Assembly: GCA_001969505.1 (NCBI GenBank) | Contig: LSSK01000017.1 | Coordinates: 1-64,000, forward strand | Reading direction: 5' to 3' | Source: Zancudomyces culisetae | Lineage: Eukaryota; Kickxellomycota; Harpellomycetes; Harpellales; Legeriomycetaceae | Length of the DNA: 64,000 bases | Shown: positions 34,082 to 45,600 of the stretch, piece by piece | Position numbering within the stretch: position 1 is the first letter of the stretch | How the letters are laid out: every line of letters begins with the position of its first letter | Notes under the pieces: generated by a model | What the model saw: the letters and a program-made list of their open reading frames with translations, nothing else | Databases searched by the model: none | Told to the model about the DNA's origin: nothing | Made by a program: the position numbers and the translations under genes

Positions 34082-34471
34082 CTGAAAGTTTTAGACAATG
34101 TAGATATAAAATGCTAGAGTAGATGTCTATCTGACATAGACAACATGAAACTGTATAACCCTGTGTTTGATAGTATTCCCAGTTTTGACGTATTTTAGAC
34201 AAGTTTGGGGAAAAAGAAAATGTTTCAAACCTGCATTGTTGATGTACATGTGGCTGTGCTGGAAGAGCTGATTTCGTTAATTCTAGTGATTTACAGCTTT
34301 GTCTATTTTATTAAATTTAATAGATTTAGTTGTAGAAAAAAATGCGCATCAAAAAGTTCTATTGGGAGACCACAAACTATCACAATAAATGTTAAAAGTC
34401 CCTAATAAAATGGCGCTACGAGTGGCACTTACCAAGTACGTGTGTAGAAAGCATACTTTGATTTCCTTCAT

Positions 34472-35005
34472 ATTATAAATATTTATGAAAACTTGTTTGC
34501 ACCTCATTCCAATATGTACTTATAAGAAGTCTTTGTAAATTCACAAAGCACTCGACTCAAAAACCGGTTGGATTTTGCCGAAATTCCTAAAGTGTTGAGG
34601 AGAAAGGTGAAATAAGAATGCTTTTTTTCTAAGAAAAAAAACAGGTTAGACAAATGGAGTAACTGGTGAAACATTACAACACACAGAAATACATGACAAC
34701 CTTCTCGGGTACGGGATCATATCAGAATAAAAACAGGGTTTTACGCAATATGATACTCACTACAAATTAATCCACACTAATTTGCTTTGTCTAGAAAGAT
34801 ACGAATTAGGTAAATGAAAATAACGTAATATATGTATTTTGGATATTAGTTGTGATGGCAATATTGATGGTTAGGACAGTAATGAGTTCAAAAAAAACAG
34901 TATCATAAAAACTGACCGCAACTGTTACATGAGAATAGTCAAAAAAAAAACCCCTTACACTTATATTAGTAAGGTTATTACGCACTATTTAGTGGAAAAG
35001 TTTCA
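34472..35005. other. intergenic region left of the right repeat arm
   Basis: About 530 nt of A/T-rich DNA. A frame enters the repeat from about 34976 on the + strand after an AG. Otherwise nothing was recognised. Confidence 0.4.
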
Positions 35006-35281
35006 AAATTACAAATACACAAATACACATCTATCACATTCCGGGTGCTCGCTTTAGCCCTGATTTCCATCATGTATTCATATTACAGTCTCATCCCAAC
35101 ACCTGATCATGGCTATGATCTCGATCCATACGCTCAGTTTGAACTTTTCAATACCTCCTAACCTTTGTGTCATACACAGCAGAAACTCTATTTGATAGTG
35201 ATTGTATGATTCATAAGCACTTTTATTACGACTAAGAGAGTGGTGCTACCTTGTGGTTCCAAATACAATTCCTTCATGTAT
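35006..35281 (-). repeat. right copy of 280-bp dispersed inverted repeat
   Basis: Reverse complement of 19845-20128, with about 98% identity by eye. Homology stops at the ATGAAGGAATTG end on one side and in the ATTTGTGT repeat on the other. On the + strand here the longer frame reads through FRVLALALISIMYSYYSLI to a stop after FNTS and is open upstream to about 34976. The left copy has an in-frame stop earlier. Confidence 0.9.
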
Positions 35282-36197
35282 AAAAAGATTTGATGGTGCC
35301 GATTTTTTAAAAAAGAGATAAGAATAGAAAAACCTATGCAATAATAATTTTTACTAGATTTTCTTCTCTTCAAATGTTTATCGTACGAAGCCCAAAAAGG
35401 ATGTGATAAAAGTAGTACAAAAGATAAACTAGTGACCAACACCTTAGGTAGAGATTTAAAGATTATATCCTTAGGCACCACTGTTATTCCTGTTGATAAC
35501 CATACTGAAATTGTTGAAATTTGAGTTTTTCTCCTGAAGGAATCTTTAAAAAGCTTTCTCTACTGTCATTAAAAAATATTTCGCAGTGGAAATGGAGGGG
35601 GTTGGGGGGTAAGAGCATGTAGCATCAGTTCCTAGTTTAATATTTCTGGTAGATGGGTCTTTATAAATAAAAGAGTTTAGTTTCATCCCTTTGAGCACTG
35701 CAAAAATAGTCTGCCTACGTATCTTAAACTGCGAAAAGCGTATTCCGGAGAGCGAGAGTGTGGTTGTTTGTTATTATCCTAGGCAGATAAGATTAGGTTC
35801 TAAACTTTGATTTACATTTTTGTTATTAGCCAATGAAAATATACTTGCTCAATGCGCTGCTGTAGTTTACGCGTAAGTTATGTAATTTTGCGAAAATAGT
35901 GGTAGGATTTAGAGAAAAACGTATTTAGAAATTAAAGTGTTCGAGAGTGTGTGCATTCAATACACCCTTCGTCGATCAGTTAATTGCGCTAATATGATGA
36001 AACACGTGACATTATTTGTATCTTCATCTCAAAAGAAATATTAGCCTCTACAAACCAATTAATCGTTAGAATACGTCGCACTTTATTGAAACTAAAAAAA
36101 AACACTAAATCTCAACAACTATGTTAAAAGGATCAAACGTTTCAACTTTATTTCTAGACAACAAAATCTGCAAAAGGCGTCAGTATTCAAAGCATAT
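35282..36197. other. region between right repeat arm and ELO copy B
   Basis: It holds the elongase relic at 35441-35503 and the 3' flank of ELO copy B. The frame at 35188-35481 on the minus strand starts in relic sequence and ends in the repeat, so it is not taken as a gene. Confidence 0.5.
35441..35503 (-). pseudogene. 5' relic of a third ELO elongase gene
   Basis: Reading leftward from the ATG at 35503, about 63 nt align with the start of the two intact elongases (AGGAATAACAGTGGTGCCTA against AGGAATAACAGTAGTACCTG; GATATAATC against GATATGATC; TCTCTACCTAAGG against TCTCTATCCAAGT). A deletion of several bases after the ATG shifts the frame and leads to TAA. Beyond this stretch the match fades. 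It sits 160 nt from the right repeat arm and about 700 nt past the end of copy B, in the same direction. Confidence 0.8.
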
Positions 36198-37010
36198 TTA
36201 CTCTGCCTTTTTCTTGTATGTTTTCTTGGAAAAGTCCAAGAACAAGGAAACAAGAGGGATAACATAAAGCAAGTTCACAGACGTGGCCAAAACTTTGGTG
36301 AATTGGTTGCAGTGTTCGAAGAATGACATTACTGTAGCAACTCCAAAACCGAGGAAGAATTGTGTAAGTTGCATCTTGGTGATGTATTTCTTACCTGGTG
36401 GTGTGAATCCAATACTTGTGAGCGCATAGTATGCATACATGATTGTGTGCACAAATGAGTTGAATACGACAAAAGAGTAGATTTGTGTGGGAATGAACAG
36501 GCATCCCAAATACATGCCCAGTATAGCACCTGCATGATGGTATGTTTGGAGGGTTATCACGCGACGTCCCTTCATCAAGATAATTGCAGTATCTACAAAT
36601 TCGTAGTATTTTGACAAGTAGAACAAGTATGTTATCTCAAGCATCCCACTGTTCCACGATACGTTGTTTGGATCACACACACCCTCTGTTGTAAATACTT
36701 TATATACCAATGGTGCGGACTTCACAAATGTCCAAGCAGAGTACAAGCACAAGAATGTGTTGTGCAAGAAGATAAAGGCAGTAAGAGCACTATTCTGCTT
36801 AGCGACTTTTCCAATATCCTTGGTGCTTTTCTTGGCTTCGATTCTTGACACTGTTGATTTTTCCTTTGGTGGTTGCAACACATGAACAAGAATGACATAA
36901 GTAAAGATGATGGTCAGTACGTACTGAGGTTGCATTACGTACTTGGATAGAGACCCAAGGATCATATCCTCAGGTACTACTGTTATTCCTGCTGGAGGCC
37001 ACGCTACCAT
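36198..37010 (-). CDS. ELO-family fatty-acid elongase, copy B
   Basis: Single exon, 270 residues, inverted relative to copy A at 21031. Residues 1 to about 184 differ from copy A at only about four positions (Val3 to Ala, Val to Ile after HHAGA, and FV to YS in PTQIYSF), and long stretches are identical at the nucleotide level including third positions. From TSIGF onward the proteins diverge (TPPGKKYITKMQLTQFF, then VMSFFEHCNQFTKVLATS). It shares the Q-x-x-HH histidine box. The C-terminus KKTYKKKAE has Lys at -3 and -4, a possible ER-retrieval signal. Upstream and downstream flanks of the copies do not match, so homogenisation is limited to the coding 5' two thirds. Confidence 0.9.
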   Translation of the reverse strand: MVAWPPAGITVVPEDMILGSLSKYVMQPQYVLTIIFTYVILVHVLQPPKEKSTVSRIEAKKSTKDIGKVAKQNSALTAFIFLHNTFLCLYSAWTFVKSAPLVYKVFTTEGVCDPNNVSWNSGMLEITYLFYLSKYYEFVDTAIILMKGRRVITLQTYHHAGAILGMYLGCLFIPTQIYSFVVFNSFVHTIMYAYYALTSIGFTPPGKKYITKMQLTQFFLGFGVATVMSFFEHCNQFTKVLATSVNLLYVIPLVSLFLDFSKKTYKKKAE

Positions 37011-37582
37011 TGTCGTATCCTAATTTTTGCTATATTTCTTTTGGATCTTGAGCCCGGATAATTCTAAAGAACTCGAAAATATATTTTAATTTTGTAGTTT
37101 TCCTATTTTTGAAGTGCAGCTTTGTTCCTTTTTTTTATAATGAAAATTTTCTGTTCAGTTGAGCAAAGTTGATATTGTTTTTAGATTCACTGTAGTTGTA
37201 GGTTTTATTTTACCAATTAAAGTAAAGTGATTAAAGAAAAAATATCGAGTATAATAGAGCAAAAGTGAGATGGAAGCAAAAATCAAAAAACTTTTCTATT
37301 CGCAATATTATGGCATTTTTGATAAGAAACTAGTAATAAATAAGCCTTTTTACAAATCGAATTCGCTTGATTTACGTTTTTTGGCTTGCCTTTTCAATTA
37401 TTGTTTTCGATTATTCAAACCCCTGCCAACTTTGGATTTTATTTACAAACCGAAATCAATTTCATCAATTTAGTTCTGGCCTTTTGTTTTGTTTTAGTCT
37501 TATTTTATTACCCATTCTCCTTTTATACTCTTGTCTCACTGTTATCGCTTAATTGTGTAACCAAATTTAAATAATTGGACAG
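37011..37582. other. upstream region of ELO copy B
   Basis: A 67-codon frame from an ATG at 37270 (MEAKIKKLFYSQYYG) could be a first exon of the candidate at 37583-37989, but no good 5' splice site in the right phase was found. Otherwise it is A/T-rich promoter DNA. Confidence 0.35.
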
Positions 37583-37989
37583 GGATACCAAACCAAATAG
37601 GCAAGTATACTTGCTCAAAAATTTTTTTATTATTAAAATATTGTTTTGGTTCTAACTAATTGAATTGTGGTTCAACAATATAACTCGTGGGTATTGTATA
37701 CAATTAGAAGAATATGGGCTATTTTTTTGGTTAGCTGACCTAATCGATGTAAATAGTCAGAAACTCAAAAAGCGGAAAACAGTCCAAGAATCGGAAAGAA
37801 GACAAGTGGTATATGTAAAACTTTACATTATTCAACAGATGGTTCGACAGTAAGCACCATATTACTGGATTGTTTTTACCAAGATATGTTTTTGTTTTTG
37901 TATACTGCAAAAATAGTAACCATAGATCTTTGTTCAAATACAGAGATCCCAGTTTAAGAAAAAAAGTCAACACCGTTTATGGTTTGTAA
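37583..37989 (+). CDS. 3' exons of a small spliced gene, unrecognised
   Basis: Exons 37708-37849 and 37944-37989 join in phase across GTAAGC...ATACAG. They encode about 62 residues: EEYGLFFWLADLIDVNSQ, a Lys/Arg-rich helix, QVVYVKLYIIQQMVRQ, then DPSLRKKVNTVYGL and a stop. The 3' splice site at 37707 has TCTAACTAA about 45 nt upstream. An 18-nt exon at 37583-37600 (IPNQI) fits before it if the intron is of the GC-AG type, since ATAG/GCAAGT is the exact GC-AG consensus. The N-terminal exon is unresolved. No family was recognised. Confidence 0.4.
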
Positions 37990-38391
37990 ACTGATTTTTT
38001 TTATCCATTGATCTGAATGCTTGGTTCAAAATTTGGCTCTGACTTGCGTTTTTTTTTATTAGCTTGAAACATTTTTTTTGTTCACAACTTAAAGGGTACG
38101 AACCATATTGAAAAGCTAAAGTTTCAATACGATAGCATTGACCAGAGTAAAAATATCTCATTAATAGTAAATTACACTCATATTTGTATCTATTCATGAA
38201 ATGAGAACGGAGAAGCTATATTTATTCAGATAAATGGTTATTGATGTATTTACTCTAGTGTAATGTGAAAAAGTAATATAAATTGGGCTTATAGATACAA
38301 AAATTACTTACCAAAAAAGAAGAAAAAAGAAAATGTATTACTTACAAAAAATTGGAATGTCAACAAAAAAAAAAGAAAAAGATATACGTAA
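37990..38391. other. convergent intergenic region before the GATA gene
   Basis: About 400 nt, A/T-rich, between the candidate small gene (+) and the GATA factor stop (-). Nothing else was recognised. Confidence 0.45.
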
Positions 38392-41300
38392 TTAAGGTTT
38401 TGACTCAGCTGTCTTTTCCAAACCACCATCCTTATTGTTCAACAGCGAAGATAAGGACAAGGTGTTCGGGGTGGGTTTTTCTTTGTGAATCAGTTTTACA
38501 GAATTGACTTTGAAATTCGATTCAGTGACTATCCTGTTTTTTTTTCCAAGGCCATTACTCGAGTATGCATCGGAGCTGGACTTTAAGATTGATTTCAAAA
38601 TATGTGCGGCTATCGATGACTTGTTATCCTTCACTCTAACCAGTGTGCTGGCATTACCCAAAGAGCCTTGAGCCCCGTTTTCCCGGATTGTGGTAATTTT
38701 GGTAGATGTTGAAGAGGTTGAGCTAATCACCGAATTGGAAGTAAATTTTGATGGCATTTTAGGTTTTGCAGACGAAGATTTCCCCTTAGACCCGTTTGAA
38801 AGCGAGGTCTTTTCTGGGTGAAATTCTTCCGATGGCAATGTTAGACCATCAGAAGTGGAAATAGAGCTTTTTTGGTTGGATATTGACCCACTCAAGGACT
38901 GGGAGATCAACTTGCCTATAGGAGTATTATCTGTTTTTACGCGTTTGGTGGGAATGGTGGAGTCATCAAACTCATCAGAAGAGTAATGCTTTAAGATCTG
39001 AGAGTTTCCGGGAGACGAATCGGCAGTATTTTCCGATCGCTGGCTAGGGTTTTCGGATACCAAACTATGGGATGAGTGGGAAAGAGAAAACGATGGTCGG
39101 AACTCGGTGGTTTCAGAGGGCTTTGGAAGAATTGTGGGAATTTTGCTTTTCAGCGCAGTAACAAAGTTCATTTCAAGGTTGTTAGAACCTACAAGAGTCG
39201 AGGTTGCGGCAGGTGCTAGGTTATGGTTATTGATATCGGATAGGTGCGGCCGAGCTGAAGAAAAAATATTCTCGAGCTTTATTTTTTTGCTGTTTCGGTT
39301 TCGGCGCTTGATGACGTTTGTCTTGAGGGTGAGAGGACGCATCACACCATGAAGCTTGAAGAATAGTCCGCAGGCATTACAAAGCGGATTTCCCTTTGGA
39401 TCTCGGCGCCATAGTGGCGTTTTCCATGCTTTACAGTTAGTGCATGTTATTTTTACTTCACTGCTTGTATTTTCGTCACGTTTCTCATCAGTATTGTTAA
39501 AACCAATACTACTATTGCTGCTGGTATTAGTATTGCTGGTATTGCTATTTTTGATATTGACATGATTGGTATTAATACTGTTGGTATTGTTGACGATGTC
39601 GTTGTTGTTATTGGCATTGTTATGAGTTTCAAAGACCCCTTCCTTGGATTCTACCATACCATAAATAAAATCGACATTATTTTTATCAGTGCCAAAATCA
39701 AGCTGTCTACTGCTTGTATGTTCATGTGATTCTTTGGTGGAAATGTTTGAAGATTGGAATGTGCTACTACCTCCACCTAAAGAATGGTTGGCCGAGTCTC
39801 TAGTCGGAAGTGCTGTTGCAACTCCACTGATATTTTTGTTTATTGAATATTTGTCCGAACCAAACGCTATATCCGATAGTTGTTCGCTCATTTTATGCGT
39901 TTTCATGATTTCCAGGCATTTGATGAATGAATTTTGCTGTGAATTCGAAACCTGGCCAACACTGGACGAATGTCTCAAATTATCTTTGATGAACGAAAAT
40001 GAAACATCAGTAGCAGCGAAGTTGGTAGGTGTGCCAGAGATTGTAGTACGGTTGGTAAACAAGGGGTCCGAAGCCTTATTCTCTTTGAAAGCATTCGTGG
40101 ATTCTCCCTCTATTTCTGAATTCAGTTGTCTATTTCTAGTTGCAGAAGCGGTGGATGATGAAGAATCTAAATAATCTTTGGCTGTTGTAACGCCCAATGC
40201 AGAATAGAAGCTGCTTAATATAGGATCTGCGATTAAGAAAGGATCATTTGACCCTTTGGGCGAGATAAATGAATTTACGCTATTCCTGTTTTTGCTCTTT
40301 CCACCTTTAGAACTACTTCTAAAGGAGGGCATCTGAATGCTTTCGGTTGCACCGGCTGTCTTTTCCTGCAGGTTTGTAGTTGTTGTAGTGGCAAAGGATG
40401 CTATGGTATTTTTAAGAGTGGCCTTGGGAGAGTCAATGGACCCTGTTTCACTTGTTGTATTTTTTCTTGTGCTTTGATTTTCATTTACATGCATATTTAA
40501 ATTATCTGGTTGCGGGTGATTCTGGATAGATTTATTTAATGGTGTTTGTGACTTTGAAGACTCAATTTCTGTATTATTCCCCTGTAGTATCTCGAAGATT
40601 TCATTCCTCAAGCTGTCTCCTGGTCTATAATATGTTGCATTTGCAGATAAAAGTGAGGATTCACCTTCTTTTCCATGGTCTACGTGAAATTTGACTTGTG
40701 GTTTTTCTTTTACGCTTTCTTTTCCTTGAAAAACCGAGTTTGCATCCAAAAATGCGTTCTGCGACCATTTTATACCACCACTGTGAAGACTAAGCTCACC
40801 GTTGTTATCATTTACTACTAATGTTTCCTGGCTAGTATTTCTACCATTTTGTATGTTGGCCATTGCATTCAGCTGGTCAGAACTACCAGAAAACTCCTTT
40901 TCATGCATTTCACGTAGACTTCCTCGCTCTGCCTGAAGCTGTGTGTCCAGAAATCGTGTGAAGGCTTCATCACTAAAATAGGTTTTGCCCAAAGCTGCTG
41001 CATTCGATGGATCTAGGTAGAATATTCTACCAATTTCCTCATTAATAGGAAAATTGGTGTCGTGTGGCCCTGCGTCCGTGGAAGGATAGCCTTTTGTATC
41101 ACCTTCAGATTCCAATATACCATTGTTTTCTCTGTCTTTCCTCTTTAAAGCACATTTTTTGTGTTCGTTGGGAGTAAAAACGTTTTGCCCTTTTTGTGGA
41201 TCTAAAATCATTTTAATATGTCTGACATTTCCCGGCTCGGACAACATAAATGCGTTTTCTGGTGCATATATAGATCCATCTGAATATCCAAAGTCATCAA

Positions 41301-42693
41301 AATAAAACTCTGAATTGGCGGTTTTTCCTTTAACAGCATCACTTTCTGATTTCAGCTTGCGAATGACATCTAACAAACTGGATATATCCAATAAACTATT
41401 ATTTAGAGGATCTCCTATCCCCACGCCCACCCCCATCTCTTTACTTGCTCCCCCACTACTTGCACTCATATTCTGGTTTGAGGCAAATGTACTCGCATCT
41501 GAAGAATCATAGTCGATAGTTGACCTCCCATCTTGGTTTTTTCGGCTGCCATCATCTGTGTTACTGATTCTGCTACCAATGTTTATGACGGGTCCGTGAC
41601 TATTCAGTCTATTGAAAACTTGTAGACTTATATCTGTATCTCTGGTCAGGTTTGAAATATTAGTGTGATCTAGTGTATTCATTGAATATCCAATGCCGTT
41701 AGCGTTCTCGGCACCAGAATTTTTCATCCTTCTATGGACATTCGCCAAGTCAATATAGTTGGCAGGATTAGTTATGATATTATCCATACCACTATCTACA
41801 ATTCTATTCATCTTTGTCTCATTTAGATGTGCTTTTTGCTCAGTGTGATCAACTCTATCAATTTTATTTCTAGTATTACTGTTCCCATTTTCTTTATCGT
41901 CACTGTTTGTAAATCGAGATATTGAGTCGCTATATACGCTGTGAATCTCGCTATTATCATTATTAAAAAGGCTCATATTACTTGATATTGCATCCACTTC
42001 TTTTTCAAATACATTGCTATACATTTCATGTGAATAACCACCAAATACTGGCGTAAATTTTGCTGGATTCTGCTTCATTCCGTAACCATCATATGTAACA
42101 TCGGATAAGCCTCCATTTGTTTCTGAAGATCCGTCGTTTGAGTGCCGGGGCAATGCAGAAATGTTTGCAGTCTCCATCTCGACGGTCCTTGTACTCATTT
42201 CATATAACGACCCAAGCTCTTTAATGCTTTTCTTTTTTGAGATATACAGTTTATCCTTATACCCATTATTTGTTTCTAATGTATCTTTTACACACGGTAA
42301 GTTTGCACTTCTGCTATTTTCCCGAGCTTTTCTTTCTCCTTGAGTTGACTTGTTTCGGTTGGCTCGCCAAAGTAAATTTTTTATTCTTGTACCATTGGGC
42401 AGTAGGCACGAAGATGCAGTATATAGTTTGTACAGTTTTTCAAGATTTGAGTACTCGTTATACCTGTCGTTACTTCCACACCCTCCAAACCCCAGCTCAT
42501 TGCTGTGTAGCCACATTCTCATTAATACCGAAGGCCAGTCCTCGGTTTTGCTCCTACTACATTTTATACTTTGCAATTGTGAATACAAAGTATTTGACGT
42601 TTGCTCAAAACGTGTTTTCACCAAATTGTACTTGTTGGTGGTTCTAGTTTCACCGCCGTGGCTATTGCCATTCATTGTGCTTACTTGAAACAT
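38392..42693 (-). CDS. AreA/Gat1-type GATA transcription factor
   Basis: Single exon, 1433 residues, or 1427 if the second Met is used. Residues 27-110 carry the fungal GATA N-terminal motif: [25 protein letters not shown] and [13 protein letters not shown]. The zinc finger is C1084-x2-C1087-x17-C1105-x2-C1108, with [21 protein letters not shown] basic tail [19 protein letters not shown] follows, as in nitrogen-catabolite regulators (AreA, Gat1, Gln3). A DNA-binding role at HGATAR sites is established for the family. The long linkers are Asn/Ser-rich with no other domain. It is larger than most relatives. Target genes cannot be read from the sequence. Confidence 0.92.
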   Translation of the reverse strand: MFQVSTMNGNSHGGETRTTNKYNLVKTRFEQTSNTLYSQLQSIKCSRSKTEDWPSVLMRMWLHSNELGFGGCGSNDRYNEYSNLEKLYKLYTASSCLLPNGTRIKNLLWRANRNKSTQGERKARENSRSANLPCVKDTLETNNGYKDKLYISKKKSIKELGSLYEMSTRTVEMETANISALPRHSNDGSSETNGGLSDVTYDGYGMKQNPAKFTPVFGGYSHEMYSNVFEKEVDAISSNMSLFNNDNSEIHSVYSDSISRFTNSDDKENGNSNTRNKIDRVDHTEQKAHLNETKMNRIVDSGMDNIITNPANYIDLANVHRRMKNSGAENANGIGYSMNTLDHTNISNLTRDTDISLQVFNRLNSHGPVINIGSRISNTDDGSRKNQDGRSTIDYDSSDASTFASNQNMSASSGGASKEMGVGVGIGDPLNNSLLDISSLLDVIRKLKSESDAVKGKTANSEFYFDDFGYSDGSIYAPENAFMLSEPGNVRHIKMILDPQKGQNVFTPNEHKKCALKRKDRENNGILESEGDTKGYPSTDAGPHDTNFPINEEIGRIFYLDPSNAAALGKTYFSDEAFTRFLDTQLQAERGSLREMHEKEFSGSSDQLNAMANIQNGRNTSQETLVVNDNNGELSLHSGGIKWSQNAFLDANSVFQGKESVKEKPQVKFHVDHGKEGESSLLSANATYYRPGDSLRNEIFEILQGNNTEIESSKSQTPLNKSIQNHPQPDNLNMHVNENQSTRKNTTSETGSIDSPKATLKNTIASFATTTTTNLQEKTAGATESIQMPSFRSSSKGGKSKNRNSVNSFISPKGSNDPFLIADPILSSFYSALGVTTAKDYLDSSSSTASATRNRQLNSEIEGESTNAFKENKASDPLFTNRTTISGTPTNFAATDVSFSFIKDNLRHSSSVGQVSNSQQNSFIKCLEIMKTHKMSEQLSDIAFGSDKYSINKNISGVATALPTRDSANHSLGGGSSTFQSSNISTKESHEHTSSRQLDFGTDKNNVDFIYGMVESKEGVFETHNNANNNNDIVNNTNSINTNHVNIKNSNTSNTNTSSNSSIGFNNTDEKRDENTSSEVKITCTNCKAWKTPLWRRDPKGNPLCNACGLFFKLHGVMRPLTLKTNVIKRRNRNSKKIKLENIFSSARPHLSDINNHNLAPAATSTLVGSNNLEMNFVTALKSKIPTILPKPSETTEFRPSFSLSHSSHSLVSENPSQRSENTADSSPGNSQILKHYSSDEFDDSTIPTKRVKTDNTPIGKLISQSLSGSISNQKSSISTSDGLTLPSEEFHPEKTSLSNGSKGKSSSAKPKMPSKFTSNSVISSTSSTSTKITTIRENGAQGSLGNASTLVRVKDNKSSIAAHILKSILKSSSDAYSSNGLGKKNRIVTESNFKVNSVKLIHKEKPTPNTLSLSSLLNNKDGGLEKTAESKP

Positions 42694-45600
42694 TATATTG
42701 CTACTGTGTTTAGTTCTGGTGTTTGATACTGCAATATTTAAACCTTTATGCCTTGCGCCTTTCTTTGGTGTTTTATGTCTATTATGTCTCCAGTATTATT
42801 TTGTTTATGTGCCAAAATCTAATAACCTCTTTAATTAATTTCAGTTGCTTTTTCGCATTGCTTTATTAACTTGTTGATTTCTAGAATCTAAATTCTGTAT
42901 TCCTTTTGGCCTTGATATTATTTTTAGCGTAAAACAAGTAGATACAGCCAATTTCCCCGTTTTTTTAGTATATGCTTATGATTTATGCACTTTGCAAGTT
43001 GCTAATTTGTACCTATTTTTCTTTCAAGCTTTAATTTATCACTTATGTTGAACGTACTGGATTAAATATCGTTCTTTATTATTGATATGATCGTTTTTAG
43101 AGTCTTGGTATGATTATCTATACTCCAAAACTCTTATATATAACATTTACAATTGCTCAAAGCAAAATTATTAAATATTAGCAAGCGAGAAATTAAAGAA
43201 AAGTAAATCGATGTTTTATAGCGAAAAGCTATTAACACAATAATTATTATTCTACCACTTTTCAAGGGTGGTTTGACCAGCTAACAGAAATTTGTTGTTG
43301 CGTAATAAAACAATAGCACTATAAATTAATTTCCCTTGTAATTTATAATCAAAAGATTGGGAAAAACACGGACGACATTGCCAATTAACGGCATTTTCAC
43401 CATTTAGAAAAAAGAAAAGAATTTTGTGCACATCAAAAGAGTTGAGCTTTATCAAGTATCTTTGTTCTTTTAGATAGTCATCGCATTTTACAAGTAAAAG
43501 ATAATGGTTATCTTTTTCTGTTTTTTTCGTCCTTCAAGGCTGTAATTTCCTCATATGGAACTTGAACAAAGAAAAATATAAACACAGTTACCAATTGTGG
43601 TGGCTTTAATTTGATGACTATTTTAGAATCGCAATTATACTTCATAAAATGGGCTAATGATGAACTGGAGGAACTTGGTATTTCATAGTTCCAGCCCTTT
43701 TAGCCCAACATCCACGCATACATGTTGCGCTCTTAAAAGACAAAGTAAGGATCGCGATATCACGCACCATGAGATTATAATTGGAAGAAAAAGAAATATA
43801 TACCATATTTGCAGTACCAGCTAACCCAATCATTTTATGATTTGCTTGTACTCAAACATGAATACAAGCAAGATTGTACTCTTGTTTACTTTACTTTTAC
43901 CTTTACCTTTCACTAATGATATAGAAAAGGGGAGGAGCAGTGATGATGGACAGTGGAGGCGGAGAGCATTAAAGTTGGTTGTAAATCATGTGTCCATTTC
44001 AAATAACCTTGGCCGGTTACTCAATTATAAAAATAAAACAAAAAAGCCATAGAACAAATTGTCCACGATATCGATTGTGGATAAGCAACTTTTGCACACA
44101 CTTGCCTCGCCCATTTACCCTATCTCCCTCCCTTTTGATAATTCTCTTTTCTGGGCTCTTTCAAAAAGTGTCCCAAGAATTAGACCGAAATCTAAATTTC
44201 CTTTTCAAATGGGTCCGGTTCCTTGACTAAAATTTTTTAAACACAAAGAGATGATGGTACTGGTTTTTAGCACAATCGCTGGGATTAAGTTTTTTGTGTT
44301 TGCTATTCCTACAAGAAAAAATAAATATAAACTTTAGTTTGGAAATTATTTTTCATTCGTTCATCATTTCACATCATGATTTCCTTTTTTGGTAATAAAA
44401 ATTAACGAGGTTTTTCATGATTTTGGTATTTACCGCAAACATTTTGTTATTCACTCTGAAACGCCCATTGGCTAAAATTATCTTCCTCACTTTTCTTATG
44501 ACTGATAAATTTGTAAAATAAAATAAGAGTCGTACATACACATGACTTGGAGGGTGATAATATGGTAGTATTTCGCTCAAAAAAATAATAAACTAAAAAA
44601 CACACACGCATTTTTTCGTATTTCACTTGATTTATAAATAATTTGATGTCTCATAATATAAAATGTCCTTCGCATGAGCTGGTAAGTGAATATCAGTTAT
44701 TGCTTATATATGAATGGATGCAAGAAAGGGATGCACATTCAAATGATGTGTAACAGTCTGCAATACAATTGACTAATCTACACAATTTGCTTAAGTTGCA
44801 AATTGCTTTTTGGAATATATGTATAAGGACGGTTCATCCAACCACAATTTTTTTGATTTTCCTCTATATATCTCGTTCATTTGCTATACAACAATTCTAA
44901 ACTGTGTACCAATTTTAAATTGATTAGTGCCGCACCAATTCTATAAATCGTCATTCTCATCCTTTCCCCAAACTAATGTACGTATATAAAATGGTACACC
45001 GAAAGAATGGCAATGCAATCAATCTCTATAAACACATTTATGCGTATATTGTATAATACTCTGGGTTGTCTAAAAAAATTTTTACCTTGTTTAGGGCGCA
45101 GCAAAGAATACAGCTATTTGATCCAAATAAAATATAAACATATTATATATTTAGTGGATCAATGTGTATATGCTGTTGTTTCTTGTTTTCTCTAACAAAA
45201 AATACCCTCAAGATATTTAGATTTATAGCAGCTAAATTATGTATATTGGTAGTACAAAACATTTTATACTTACTATGCATTGCATATTACTATTAGTATA
45301 CTACGTATTCTTTATTTTAGCTTTTTGTTTCCAGTAGATATAAATCAATTCTTTTAAACCCAGTTTTCATTTATTTATTTAATCATCTTTTCCTCCTTTC
45401 CTTCTTCACACCCCCCTTGATTTCTAGTTGTTTCATTTCTGACATGTGAATTTTGTGTTCACGACAACATAAACAGCCAATTATTTTACAAAGTCAAGAG
45501 AAAGGTGAAATTTAGGTTTAGATGAATAGTGACAAAAAAAAGCTTGATATTTTTGGATATTTAACGTAGTGACCAGGAAAAAGTATAGATCCAAAGAAAA

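Noticed and set aside
43620-43800. Plus-strand frames with an 11-nt apparent intron (MTILESQLYFIKW, then VPALLAQHPRIHVALL)
   Set aside because: An 11-nt intron is not spliceable, and all three frames plus the minus strand are open here, so coding look is unreliable.
43858-44052. Signal-peptide-like small frame MNTSKIVLLFTLLLPLPF
   Set aside because: The hydrophobic start is suggestive, but the rest has no cysteine pattern, domain or promoter support.
44374-44580. 68-residue minus-strand frame
   Set aside because: It begins with TTG, a second frame of similar length overlaps it on the same strand, and frames of this size are expected by chance at this A/T content.
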